From positions 1-41,980 of the forward strand of contig VGIF01000011.1 in assembly GCA_016868015.1 (NCBI GenBank): 41,980 nucleotides of DNA, read 5' to 3'. Shown piece after piece: positions 32,796-39,933 of this stretch. The stretch's first letter is position 1. Each line of letters starts with the position of its first letter. The stretch comes from Betaproteobacteria bacterium (GTDB lineage Bacteria; Pseudomonadota; Gammaproteobacteria; Burkholderiales; SG8-41). A program made the position numbers and the translations under genes. The notes below the pieces were generated by a model. It had not been told where the DNA came from. It searched no databases and saw only the letters and a program-made list of their open reading frames with translations.

Positions 32796-33497
32796 ATGGA
32801 ATTAAACTTGATTCAGGTGATCGCGGTGTACGCGTTGCCGGTGATTTTTGCGATCACGCTGCACGAAGCCGCGCACGGATATGTCGCCAAGTATTTCGGC
32901 GATTTGACCGCGTATTCACAAGGGCGCGTGAGTTTGAATCCGATCCGCCATATCGATCCCATCGGTACGGTGGCGGTGCCGCTCATTTTGCTGGCGGTTT
33001 CCAAGTTTGCCGGCGGCGGTTTCATATTCGGCTGGGCGAAGCCGGTACCGGTGAATTTCGGGGCGCTGCGCCATCCCAAGCGCGACATGCTGTGGGTGGC
33101 GGCGGCGGGGCCGGGCGCGAATTTGGCGATGATGATTTTTTGGGCGCTGATGGTGAAGCTCGCGTTCCTGCAGTCGATGGGCGGGTTTTCATTGCCGCTG
33201 GCGCTGATGGGCGCGGCGGGTGTGCTGGTGAACGCGATTTTTATGGTGCTCAATCTGCTGCCGATCCCGCCGCTCGATGGCGGGCGCATCATGGTGAGCC
33301 TGTTGCCACACCGGCAGGCGTATCAGTTTTCGCGCATCGAGCCGTATGGGTTTTTTGTCATCATCGGCCTGTTGTTTTTGGGGGTGCTCGGTTATGTGCT
33401 GTGGCCGGTTGTGGCGCTGTCGGTGAGGCTTGTTACCGCGCTGGTCGGCGTCTCCGATGTCGATCTTAATACGCTTGTTTACATGATGCATCGCTAA
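32796..33497 (+). CDS. Site-2-protease-type M50 membrane metalloprotease
   Basis: 233 residues with about five or six hydrophobic spans. The zinc site is HEAAH at residues 23-27 within the first membrane helix, and the third ligand is Asp161 in PPLDGGRIM, as in all M50 enzymes. FGWAKPVPVNFGALRHPKRD is the family loop between them. No PDZ domain is present, so it belongs to the small-rhomboid-sized YdiL/S2P-like branch commonly found directly before trpS in betaproteobacteria. It probably cleaves within the inner membrane; the substrate is unknown. It is six bases upstream of trpS and probably in one transcript. Confidence 0.9.
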   Translation: MELNLIQVIAVYALPVIFAITLHEAAHGYVAKYFGDLTAYSQGRVSLNPIRHIDPIGTVAVPLILLAVSKFAGGGFIFGWAKPVPVNFGALRHPKRDMLWVAAAGPGANLAMMIFWALMVKLAFLQSMGGFSLPLALMGAAGVLVNAIFMVLNLLPIPPLDGGRIMVSLLPHRQAYQFSRIEPYGFFVIIGLLFLGVLGYVLWPVVALSVRLVTALVGVSDVDLNTLVYMMHR

Positions 33498-33502
33498 CTT
33501 TT

Positions 33503-34705
33503 ATGTTCGTCAACCGCGTACTTTCCGGCATGCGCCCCACCGGCGCATTGCATCTGGGGCATTACCACGGCGTGCTCAAAAACTGGGCGCGCTTGCAGCA
33601 CGAATACGATTGCTTTTATTTCGTCGCCGACTGGCATGCGTTGACCACGCACTACGACGACCCGGCGACCATCGAGCAGCATGTGTGGGATATGGTGATC
33701 GATTGGCTGGCGGCGGGGGTTGATCCGGCGCAGGCGACGCTGTTTATTCAATCGCGCGTGCCGGAACACGCGGAGCTGCATTTGTTGCTGTCGATGATCA
33801 CGCCGCTTTCGTGGTTGGAACGCGTGCCGACGTACAAAGACCAGCAGGAAAAACTCGCGGAAAAAGACCTCGCGACTTACGGCTTTCTCGGCTATCCGCT
33901 GTTGCAAAGCGCCGACATTTTGATTTACCGCGCCAACCAGGTGCCGGTGGGCGAGGATCAAGTGCCGCACATCGAGATCACGCGTGAAATCGCGCGCCGC
34001 TTTAATCACGTGTTCGGGCGCGAGCCGGGCTTCGAGGACAAGGCCGAAGCCGCGATCAAAAAACTCGGCGCGCGCCGCGCCAAGGTCTACCGGCAGCATC
34101 GCAAAGGCTATCTCGAAACCGGCAATACCGAGGCGCTCGCCGCCGCGCGCGCGCTGCTCGAAGAATCGCAAAACATTACGCTGGGCGATCGCGAGCGGCT
34201 ATTCGGCTACATCGAAGGCGGCGGCAAAATGATATTGACCGAGCCGCAGGCGCTGCTCACGGAAGCCTCGAAAATGCCTGGCCTCGACGGCCAAAAAATG
34301 TCCAAGTCCTACAACAACACCATCACGCTGCGCGAGGACGCTGACAGCGTCGCCAAAAAAATCAAAACCATGCCCACCGACCCGGCGCGGGTGAAGCGCA
34401 CCGACCCCGGCGACCCGGATAAATGTCCGGTGTGGCAATTGCATCAGGTGTATTCGGACGACGCTAAAAAACAATGGGTGCGGCAAGGCTGCAAAAGCGC
34501 CGGCATCGGCTGCCTGGAATGCAAGCAGCCGGTGATCGACGCGGTGATCGCCGAGCAGCATCCGATGCGCGAGCGCGCGCAGAAATATCTGGATGACCCC
34601 ACGCTGGTGCGCAGCATCGTCGCCGACGGCTGCGAAAAAGCGCGCAAGCTCGCGCAGGAGACGTTGCGCGATGTGCGCGAGGTGATGGGACTGGGCTACA
34701 CGTAG
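33503..34705 (+). CDS. trpS: Tryptophan-tRNA ligase
   Basis: 400 residues, the longer betaproteobacterial type. The class I signatures are HLGHYHG (HIGH) at about residue 18 and DGQKMSKSYNNT (KMSKS). A tryptophan pocket is seen in GEDQVPHIEITREIARRFN. A basic insert (AKVYRQHRKGYLETG) follows. Four Cys at 308, 330, 337 and 340 have the spacing C-x21-C-x6-C-x2-C, close to the C-x22-C-x6-C-x2-C [4Fe-4S] motif described in Thermotoga maritima TrpRS, so an iron-sulfur cluster is possible. It charges tRNA(Trp). The start follows the M50 gene by five bases and no clear ribosome site is seen, which suggests coupling. Confidence 0.95.
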   Translation: MFVNRVLSGMRPTGALHLGHYHGVLKNWARLQHEYDCFYFVADWHALTTHYDDPATIEQHVWDMVIDWLAAGVDPAQATLFIQSRVPEHAELHLLLSMITPLSWLERVPTYKDQQEKLAEKDLATYGFLGYPLLQSADILIYRANQVPVGEDQVPHIEITREIARRFNHVFGREPGFEDKAEAAIKKLGARRAKVYRQHRKGYLETGNTEALAAARALLEESQNITLGDRERLFGYIEGGGKMILTEPQALLTEASKMPGLDGQKMSKSYNNTITLREDADSVAKKIKTMPTDPARVKRTDPGDPDKCPVWQLHQVYSDDAKKQWVRQGCKSAGIGCLECKQPVIDAVIAEQHPMRERAQKYLDDPTLVRSIVADGCEKARKLAQETLRDVREVMGLGYT

Positions 34706-34740
34706 GATGCGGTGACGCGGGACGCGCCCCGATCGAGGAT

Positions 34741-34760
34741 GCATCGCACGCGAGCGATGC
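34741..34760. terminator. Stem-loop between convergent trpS and CBS genes
   Basis: GCATCGC, loop ACGCGA, GCGATGC. A 7-bp perfect stem 35 bases past the trpS stop; no T-tract. It may stop transcription of one or both genes. Confidence 0.4.
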
Positions 34761-34792
34761 GATTCGTCTCGCGCGCCGGCATCCTGCAAACG

Positions 34793-35179
34793 TCAATGCG
34801 TGTGCCGCGCAATCGATTTAAAAATGTCCGACTCGGTGATGATGCCGACCACGGTGTCGCTATTCGGGCTGTTGACCACCGGCAGCCCGCCGATATGTTG
34901 CTTGGCCATCAACAGCGCGGCTTCGTCGAGCGGCATGTCGGGTGTGGCGGTAACGACATCGCGGTGCATCACTTCGGCCACTTCGACGGCACAATTCAAG
35001 TAATGCGTCGCGGCGAGTAGCAGGTCGCGCTCGGCGAGGATGCCCACCAAGTGCTCGCGTTCATCGAGCACCGGCAGATGGCGCAGCGTGTGGCGTTCCA
35101 TCACTGCGAACGCTTGCTTGTAGTCTTCGTGGGCGTGGATGACGATGGGGTGGGGGCTCATGTAATCACGAACGCGCAT
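34793..35179 (-). CDS. CBS-domain-pair protein
   Basis: 128 residues from the ATG at 35179 after AAGGAGTTCACC; the tracked 173-aa ORF starts in the upstream gap. Two CBS units fill the protein: MSPHPIVIHAHEDYKQAFAVMERHTLRHLPVLDEREHLVGILAERDL (1) and MHRDVVTATPDMPLDEAALLMAKQHIGGLPVVNSPNSDTVVGIITESDI (2), with the usual L-P-V and V-G-I-I/L-x-x-x-D ends. Paired CBS domains bind adenosine nucleotides and signal energy status. No catalytic domain is attached. The partner is unknown. It is convergent with trpS. Confidence 0.9.
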   Translation of the reverse strand: MRVRDYMSPHPIVIHAHEDYKQAFAVMERHTLRHLPVLDEREHLVGILAERDLLLAATHYLNCAVEVAEVMHRDVVTATPDMPLDEAALLMAKQHIGGLPVVNSPNSDTVVGIITESDIFKSIARHTH

Positions 35180-35757
35180 GGTGAACTCCTTTATTGAGCG
35201 AGAGCATTGGACGACAGGACGATAGCGCCGTAGCGGATCAAGCCATTTGCGCTGGCGCAATCCGGCGGCGAAAAACTGCATTGGCGCGAGGCAAATGCGC
35301 CCGGCAGCCAACATCCCGTGGGCTCATTTTGATCCGCTTTTAAGTCAGTGGGACGACACTTTTTTGAAATTGTTTCAACTTGTTTTGGTCTCATGCGTGC
35401 GCGGTGCTGCAATATCCCTGAGTCGTGCAGTGTCGAAAATTTTTACGCTCGCACAGCGGCGCACCGACGGCGCGGCGAGAAAATAAAAATCATGAAAATC
35501 AGACGGTTACAAAAGCGCGCGGTCGACCGTATGGTCTAGTGTCTTAGCACTATTGCGGCGCGGCTGAAGTTTGGTGCACATTTAGCCTCAGCAGAAGTAG
35601 CCATTCGCGCGGTATTCCTCGGCAGTGTCGGATTTTTTTACACTTTGTGCACCTGTGCTCTGTGCAGATTATGAAAAATCCCCAAGAATCAACCACATAA
35701 TTATTGGGCGCGAATTTTGCTTGTTTTCGCCGGTATTAAACCAACGGGCCGGGTGGA
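35180..35757. other. Gene-free gap of 578 bases with a duplicated 22-bp motif
   Basis: I see no convincing gene here. The stretch holds divergent promoters for the CBS gene (left) and the transglycosylase (right) and the motif listed at 35427 and 35622. The tracked ORF start at 35625 is a GTG inside the second motif copy and is not believable. Confidence 0.6.
35427..35643 (+). promoter_or_regulatory. Two copies of a 22-bp motif, GCAGTGTCG-x4-TTTTTAC-x-C
   Basis: GCAGTGTCGAAAATTTTTAC (plus GC) at 35427-35448 and GCAGTGTCGGATTTTTTTAC (plus AC) at 35622-35643 agree at 18 of 22 bases in direct orientation, 195 bases apart. The ends GTGT and ACAC of the second copy are inverted repeats. The binding factor is unknown. 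Confidence 0.5.
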
Positions 35758-36791
35758 ATGAAACGTTTTATCCCTATCGTAGTGAGTGCCGCGTTATTAC
35801 GCCAATGGCGGGTTTTGCGGAGGATAATGCGCAAATTACCGAGGCGAGCGTCACACGCAGTGACGGCGGCTCGACAGGCTTTGTCGGTTTGCCGGCAGCA
35901 GGTGTCGCGCCGACTCATGCTCCGGCTCATTCTCCTGATCTGCGTGCTGTATTGGCTGCCGCCGATCTCAAAGCGGCGGTTCAACTGGGTGTCAAATACG
36001 CGCATGCTGAAGGCGTGCCTCGCGATCAACAAAAAGCCCATCAGTTGTTTTGCCATGCCGCGCGTTATGGCGACGCCGATGGTTTGTACAACTTGGGCTG
36101 GATGTATGCCAACGGCCGCGGCGTAACGCACGATGACGCGGTGGCGGCCGCGTTGTTCAGCCGCGCCGCCGACCGCGGCCATGCGCACGCGCAAAGGCTG
36201 CTCGAAGTGGTGCGCTTGCGCGATGATGCCGCGCTACCGGCCTGCGTGCAGCCGGCGGCGCTGCCGGTCGCCAAACTACCCCCGCCCCGCCCCGGCGCGG
36301 TGCAGGAAGCATTGGCCGAGCAGCGCATCCCGATGGCACCCAGGGAAATCATGCAGTTGGTGCAAAAGCTCGCTCCGCAATATGAGGTGGACACCAATCT
36401 TGTACTCGCGCTGATCTCGGTGGAATCGGCGTTTAATCCCAATGCACTGTCCCACGCGCGCGCGCAAGGCCTGATGCAGCTCATTCCCGAAACCGCCGAG
36501 CGTTTCGGCGTCAAAAATCCGTTCAAGCCCGATGAAAACATCCGCGGCGGGCTTGCCTACCTGCGCTGGCTGTTGGCGTATTTCCAGGGCGATGTGCCGC
36601 TGGTGCTGGCGGCGTATAACGCGGGAGAGGGCGCGGTGGAAAAGTTCAGGGGTATCCCGCCGTATAACGAGACCCAGAATTACGTGCGCAAAATCACCGG
36701 CATGTACCAGCGTCTGACCCACCCGTACAACTCGAGCGTGGTTGGGCCTTCGCCGGTTATTTCGCAGCTGCGGCAGCAACGGACCATGTAA
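35758..36791 (+). pseudogene. Sel1-repeat/SLT lytic transglycosylase with a frameshift in the signal peptide
   Basis: ATG at 35758 starts MKRFIPIVVSAALL in frame 1, a perfect signal-peptide core. The natural sequel (TPMAGFA, cleavage, EDNAQITEA) is in frame 0, so one base is missing near 35797-35803; TTATTGACG to TTATTACG would explain it. The span is one base short of whole codons. From EDNAQ on, frame 0 is open to 36791. Sel1-like repeats occupy about residues 75-150 (QLGVKYAHAEGVPRDQQKA, NLGWMYANGRGVTHDDAVA). The SLT domain follows: ALISVESAFNP has the catalytic Glu, AQGLMQLIPETA and VLAAYNAGEGAVEKF are the next family segments, and YNETQNYVRKI is the end. It would cut peptidoglycan in the periplasm. 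The tracked 388-aa ORF would give a protein without a signal peptide. Confidence 0.85.
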
Positions 36792-36832
36792 TGCCGCGGC
36801 CCGCGCCGCAGGGGGGGCGTGGCACGCACCGT

Positions 36833-37771
36833 TTAGGCAGTGATGCGGTCGATTTCCCGCAGTTCGTCCCGCGTGAGCGCCCAATCGGCGGCCTTGACGT
36901 TGGCCTGCAGTTGTTGCGCTTGGGTGGCGCCGGCAATGACGGTGGCAACGATCGGTTGGGCGGCAAGCCAACTGAACGCCAATTCCAGCAGCGTGTGGCC
37001 GCGTGCATGGGCGAAGGCTTCGAGATTTTCCAGGCGCGTCCAGTTGGTTTGCGTCATGAACATGTCTTCGTAGCGCTTGCCTCGGGTGAGCCGGCCGCCT
37101 TCGGGCTTGGGCGCGCCGCGTTTGTATTTTCCCGTCAGAAACCCGCCCGCTAGCGGGTAAAACGGCAGCAGTGCCACCCCGTGTTTTTGCATCGCCGGGA
37201 TCAACTCGGCCTGTGGTTTGCGCGCCAGCAGGCTGTATTCGATCTCGCACGTGGTCAGTGGCGCGTAACCATGGTGGCGCGAGGTCCATTGCATGTCGAC
37301 CAGTTGCCACGCCGCCGCTTGCGAAACGCCCAGATAGCGCACCTTGCCTTGTTGCACCAGGTCGTTTAACGCGCTCATGGTTTCCTCCAGCGGCGTGGCG
37401 GCGTCGAACCGGTGCAACTGGTAAATGTCGATCCAGTCGGTCTTCAAGCGTTTTAGACTCGCCTCAACCGCTTGCATGATGTAACGGCGCGAGGTGCCTT
37501 GCAGCACGCCGGCGTCATCCATCGCGTTGCCGAATTTGGAGGCGATGATGACGTCCTTGCGTCGCGCGCCGAGGTAGCGCCCGAGCGCGGTTTCCGAACC
37601 GCCGCGATGGCCGTAGACGTCGGCGGTGTCGAAAAAATTAATGCCCAGATCGAGCGCTTTGTGGATCACCGCTTGCGAGTCTTCGATGGGCATGCGCAGA
37701 CCAAAGTTGTTGCAGCCCAGGCCGATGGTGGTGGCCTTAAGCGGCGTGTCGCCGATTTGACGTAGTTTCAT
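36833..37771 (-). CDS. Aldo/keto reductase
   Basis: 312 residues, cytoplasmic. The TIM-barrel tetrad is complete: Asp48 and Tyr53 in FFDTADVYG, Lys79 in IIASKFG and His120 in IYQLHRFD. The cofactor end carries VIAGATQAQQLQANV. RGGSETALGRYLGARRKDV is the usual segment for the YajO/YghZ-like (AKR11-13-type) branch. It reduces aldehydes or ketones with NADPH; the natural substrate cannot be told. It is the last gene of a minus-strand set with the 2-hydroxy-acid oxidase, BKACE and GMC enzymes, but the palindrome at 37794-37871 separates it from them and it may have its own promoter. Confidence 0.93.
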   Translation of the reverse strand: MKLRQIGDTPLKATTIGLGCNNFGLRMPIEDSQAVIHKALDLGINFFDTADVYGHRGGSETALGRYLGARRKDVIIASKFGNAMDDAGVLQGTSRRYIMQAVEASLKRLKTDWIDIYQLHRFDAATPLEETMSALNDLVQQGKVRYLGVSQAAAWQLVDMQWTSRHHGYAPLTTCEIEYSLLARKPQAELIPAMQKHGVALLPFYPLAGGFLTGKYKRGAPKPEGGRLTRGKRYEDMFMTQTNWTRLENLEAFAHARGHTLLELAFSWLAAQPIVATVIAGATQAQQLQANVKAADWALTRDELREIDRITA

Positions 37772-37793
37772 GACGGCCCTTTCTCAAACCCTT

Positions 37794-37871
37794 TTTGCTA
37801 TGGATTTACACGGATGAAAACAAATTAAACCACGCAAAAAATCTGTGTTCATTTGTGTAATCTATGGCAAA
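37794..37871. repeat. Imperfect palindrome related to the one at 29715
   Basis: The left arm TTTGCTATGGATTTACACGG and the right arm, ending ATTTGTGTAATCTATGGCAA, pair over about 32 bases. GGATTTACACGGATGAAAAC parallels GCAGATTTACGCAGATGAAC at 29729. It ends six bases before the stop of the next gene. Confidence 0.72.
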
Positions 37872-37876
37872 GATTT

Positions 37877-39052
37877 TCAACCGCCGAACACCCCGCGCAT
37901 ATCGACATGTTCGCGCGTCAATTGATTAAGCCGCGTGCAGCCGATGAGGCCCAACACGCGGTCGATTTCATCGCGATAAATTTGCAGCGCACGCAGGGCG
38001 CCGGCCTCCCCGGCGGCGGCCACGCCGTGCAGCGGCGCGCGGCCCAGCATCACCGCGTGGGCGCCGAGCGCCAGCGCTTTCACCACGTGCGCGCCGCGGC
38101 TAAAGCCGCTGTCAACAATCACCGTGATGCGCCCGCCCACCGCGTCGAGCACGCTCGGCAAGGTCAGGATCGGCACCGGCGAGGCGTCGAGCACGCGGCC
38201 GCCGTGATTGGAGATGACCACGGCATCGGCGCCGCAATCGGCGGCCTTCACCGCATCGTGCGCGTGCTGGATGCCTTTGACGATGAGCTTGCCGGGCCAC
38301 AGTTTGCGCAACTCGCGCACATCATCCCACGTAATATCCGCGCAAAAGTTCGACGAGCGCCCCATCGGCAGCGCGGTGATTTTGGTCTGCGTTTCTTGCG
38401 GGAAGTTTTGGTAGCGTGGCGTGCCCGTTGTCAGCATGTAGCGCAGCCATACGCCGGCGAGCCAGCGCGGATGCCGTAACACGTCGATGGTGTTGCGGGC
38501 GGTGAATTTGAACGGAATGGTCATGCCGTTTTTCAGGTTGTATTCGCGCCCCGGCGCCACCGGTGTGTCCACCGTGAACACCAGCGCTTCAAAGCCGGCT
38601 GCCCGGGCGCGCGCGATCACCTGGTGCGAAAGCTTGCGCTCGGGCCACATGTAAAACTGAAACCACAGCGTACCGCCGGCCTCGGCGGCGACGCGCTCAA
38701 GCTTGGTCATCGAGCCCAGCGCCAGCGTAAACGGTATGCCGTGCGCCTTGGCGGCGCGCGCCAGCGCGATTTCGCCCTCGTGCCAGGCGAGGCCCGCCGA
38801 ACCGGTGGGCGCGACGATGACGGGCATGCCGTGCGTTTTGCCGAACAGGGTGGTTTCGATGCTGCGCGTTTTGACGTCGTTTAGCACGCGCGGCACAAGC
38901 TTGATGCGCTCCATCACCGCGCGGTTCTCGCGCATCGCGACTTCGTCTTCGTTGCCGCGATCCATGAATTCAAAAAGGCCTTTGGGCAGACGCTTTTTCG
39001 CGGCTTCGCGCAGGTCGTTGGTGTCGTAAAAGCCTGGGCTGGGGTCGGGCAT
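37877..39052 (-). CDS. FMN-dependent 2-hydroxy-acid oxidase/dehydrogenase (LldD/glycolate-oxidase family)
   Basis: 391 residues from the ATG at 39052. The upstream TTG in the track adds nine residues without better support. Alpha-hydroxy-acid oxidase hallmarks are VIVAPTGSAGLAW, QFYMWPERK (Tyr134), FTVDTPVAPGREYN, LIVKGIQHAHDAV (Lys259 for FMN) and VISNHGGRVLD with the catalytic base His283. The Arg of SGFSRGAHVVKALALGAHAVMLGR and the phosphate loop that follows bind FMN. It oxidises an L-2-hydroxy acid to the 2-oxo acid, passing electrons to oxygen or a quinone. It lies 39 bases downstream of the BKACE gene and is probably co-transcribed. The exact acid is unknown. Confidence 0.92.
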   Translation of the reverse strand: MPDPSPGFYDTNDLREAAKKRLPKGLFEFMDRGNEDEVAMRENRAVMERIKLVPRVLNDVKTRSIETTLFGKTHGMPVIVAPTGSAGLAWHEGEIALARAAKAHGIPFTLALGSMTKLERVAAEAGGTLWFQFYMWPERKLSHQVIARARAAGFEALVFTVDTPVAPGREYNLKNGMTIPFKFTARNTIDVLRHPRWLAGVWLRYMLTTGTPRYQNFPQETQTKITALPMGRSSNFCADITWDDVRELRKLWPGKLIVKGIQHAHDAVKAADCGADAVVISNHGGRVLDASPVPILTLPSVLDAVGGRITVIVDSGFSRGAHVVKALALGAHAVMLGRAPLHGVAAAGEAGALRALQIYRDEIDRVLGLIGCTRLNQLTREHVDMRGVFGG

Positions 39053-39091
39053 AATTAAGAAGGGTAACGGGCGCGGCAACGCCCAAAAAGA

Positions 39092-39892
39092 TTACTTCGG
39101 AATGTTCAGCATCGAGCGCGCTTCATCGACACTCGCCACTGCGCGCCCCAATTGTCTGGACACACTGGCAATGCGCGCCACATGATCGACGTTGTCGCCT
39201 AGCGTGCCCGGCGCGAGATAAGGCTCATCCTCGGTGCCCACCCGCACATGCCCGCCCATCAGCACCGACATCGCGGTGAGCTGCAAGTGGGTTGCGCCGG
39301 TGACACTGCTCATGTAGTAACTCCCTTGGGGCAGGTGCTTGATGCGATGCATGAATTCCTCCACCGTCGGCGGCGACCAGGTGCCGCCGGGACGGCCGAA
39401 AAAAATCGTCATCATCAGCGGCGCGTCGATCAGGCCTTGTTGCATTAAATCGTCGATCAGCCACAAATCGCCCAACGCGCATACCTCGAATTCGGGTTTG
39501 ACGCCGTTGTCGCGGCACAGCCGCATCATCTCGGCGAGTTCCGCGCGCGGATGCAGCTTCATCAAATCGCGTCCGACGAACGACAGGTTGTGCGCGCCCA
39601 CCGCCACCGAAATCATCTCCGGCTTGTTTTTGACCACCGCGCGGCGCTGCTCCAGATCCTGCGTGGATATGCCGTACTGAATCATGATGCCGCACGCGTC
39701 GCGAATCGCGCGGGTGTGGGATGCCCACGCCCGGTAATCTTCTTGCGGCGCGTGGATGTGCGCGATCGCAGCACCCGCCCGCCAGCCTTGCGCGATGGAG
39801 TCCGCGAGCACCCTGGAATCGTGAAAACGTGGCTGCCATTCGGGGTACATCGAGCAATCGGTGGCGCAGTTGGTGATGATCAATTTTTCCAT
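39092..39892 (-). CDS. BKACE (DUF849) beta-keto acid cleavage-type enzyme
   Basis: 266 residues, a TIM-barrel zinc enzyme of the family whose founder, Kce, cleaves 3-keto-5-aminohexanoate with acetyl-CoA. AHIHAP places the zinc ligands His45 and His47, and VRVGTEDEPYL gives the third ligand Glu221. EFEVCALGDLW and GRPGGTWSPPTVEEF are family segments. The usual H-x-H-A-R is HIHAP here, so the Arg is missing, and the N-terminal TCAxTG motif is altered to TNCATDCSMYPEW. The substrate may therefore differ from characterised members, probably a beta-keto acid with an unusual side chain. It sits between the GMC oxidoreductase (41-base gap) and the hydroxy-acid oxidase gene. Confidence 0.9.
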   Translation of the reverse strand: MEKLIITNCATDCSMYPEWQPRFHDSRVLADSIAQGWRAGAAIAHIHAPQEDYRAWASHTRAIRDACGIMIQYGISTQDLEQRRAVVKNKPEMISVAVGAHNLSFVGRDLMKLHPRAELAEMMRLCRDNGVKPEFEVCALGDLWLIDDLMQQGLIDAPLMMTIFFGRPGGTWSPPTVEEFMHRIKHLPQGSYYMSSVTGATHLQLTAMSVLMGGHVRVGTEDEPYLAPGTLGDNVDHVARIASVSRQLGRAVASVDEARSMLNIPK

Positions 39893-39933
39893 GGGCGTTA
39901 TCCGAATCGGCCGCGCGCGGGTGGCGGCGCGGC

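Noticed and set aside
35625-36791. 388-aa ORF start of the lytic transglycosylase
   Set aside because: Its first 60 or so residues translate promoter DNA including a repeated motif, and it has no ribosome site or signal peptide.
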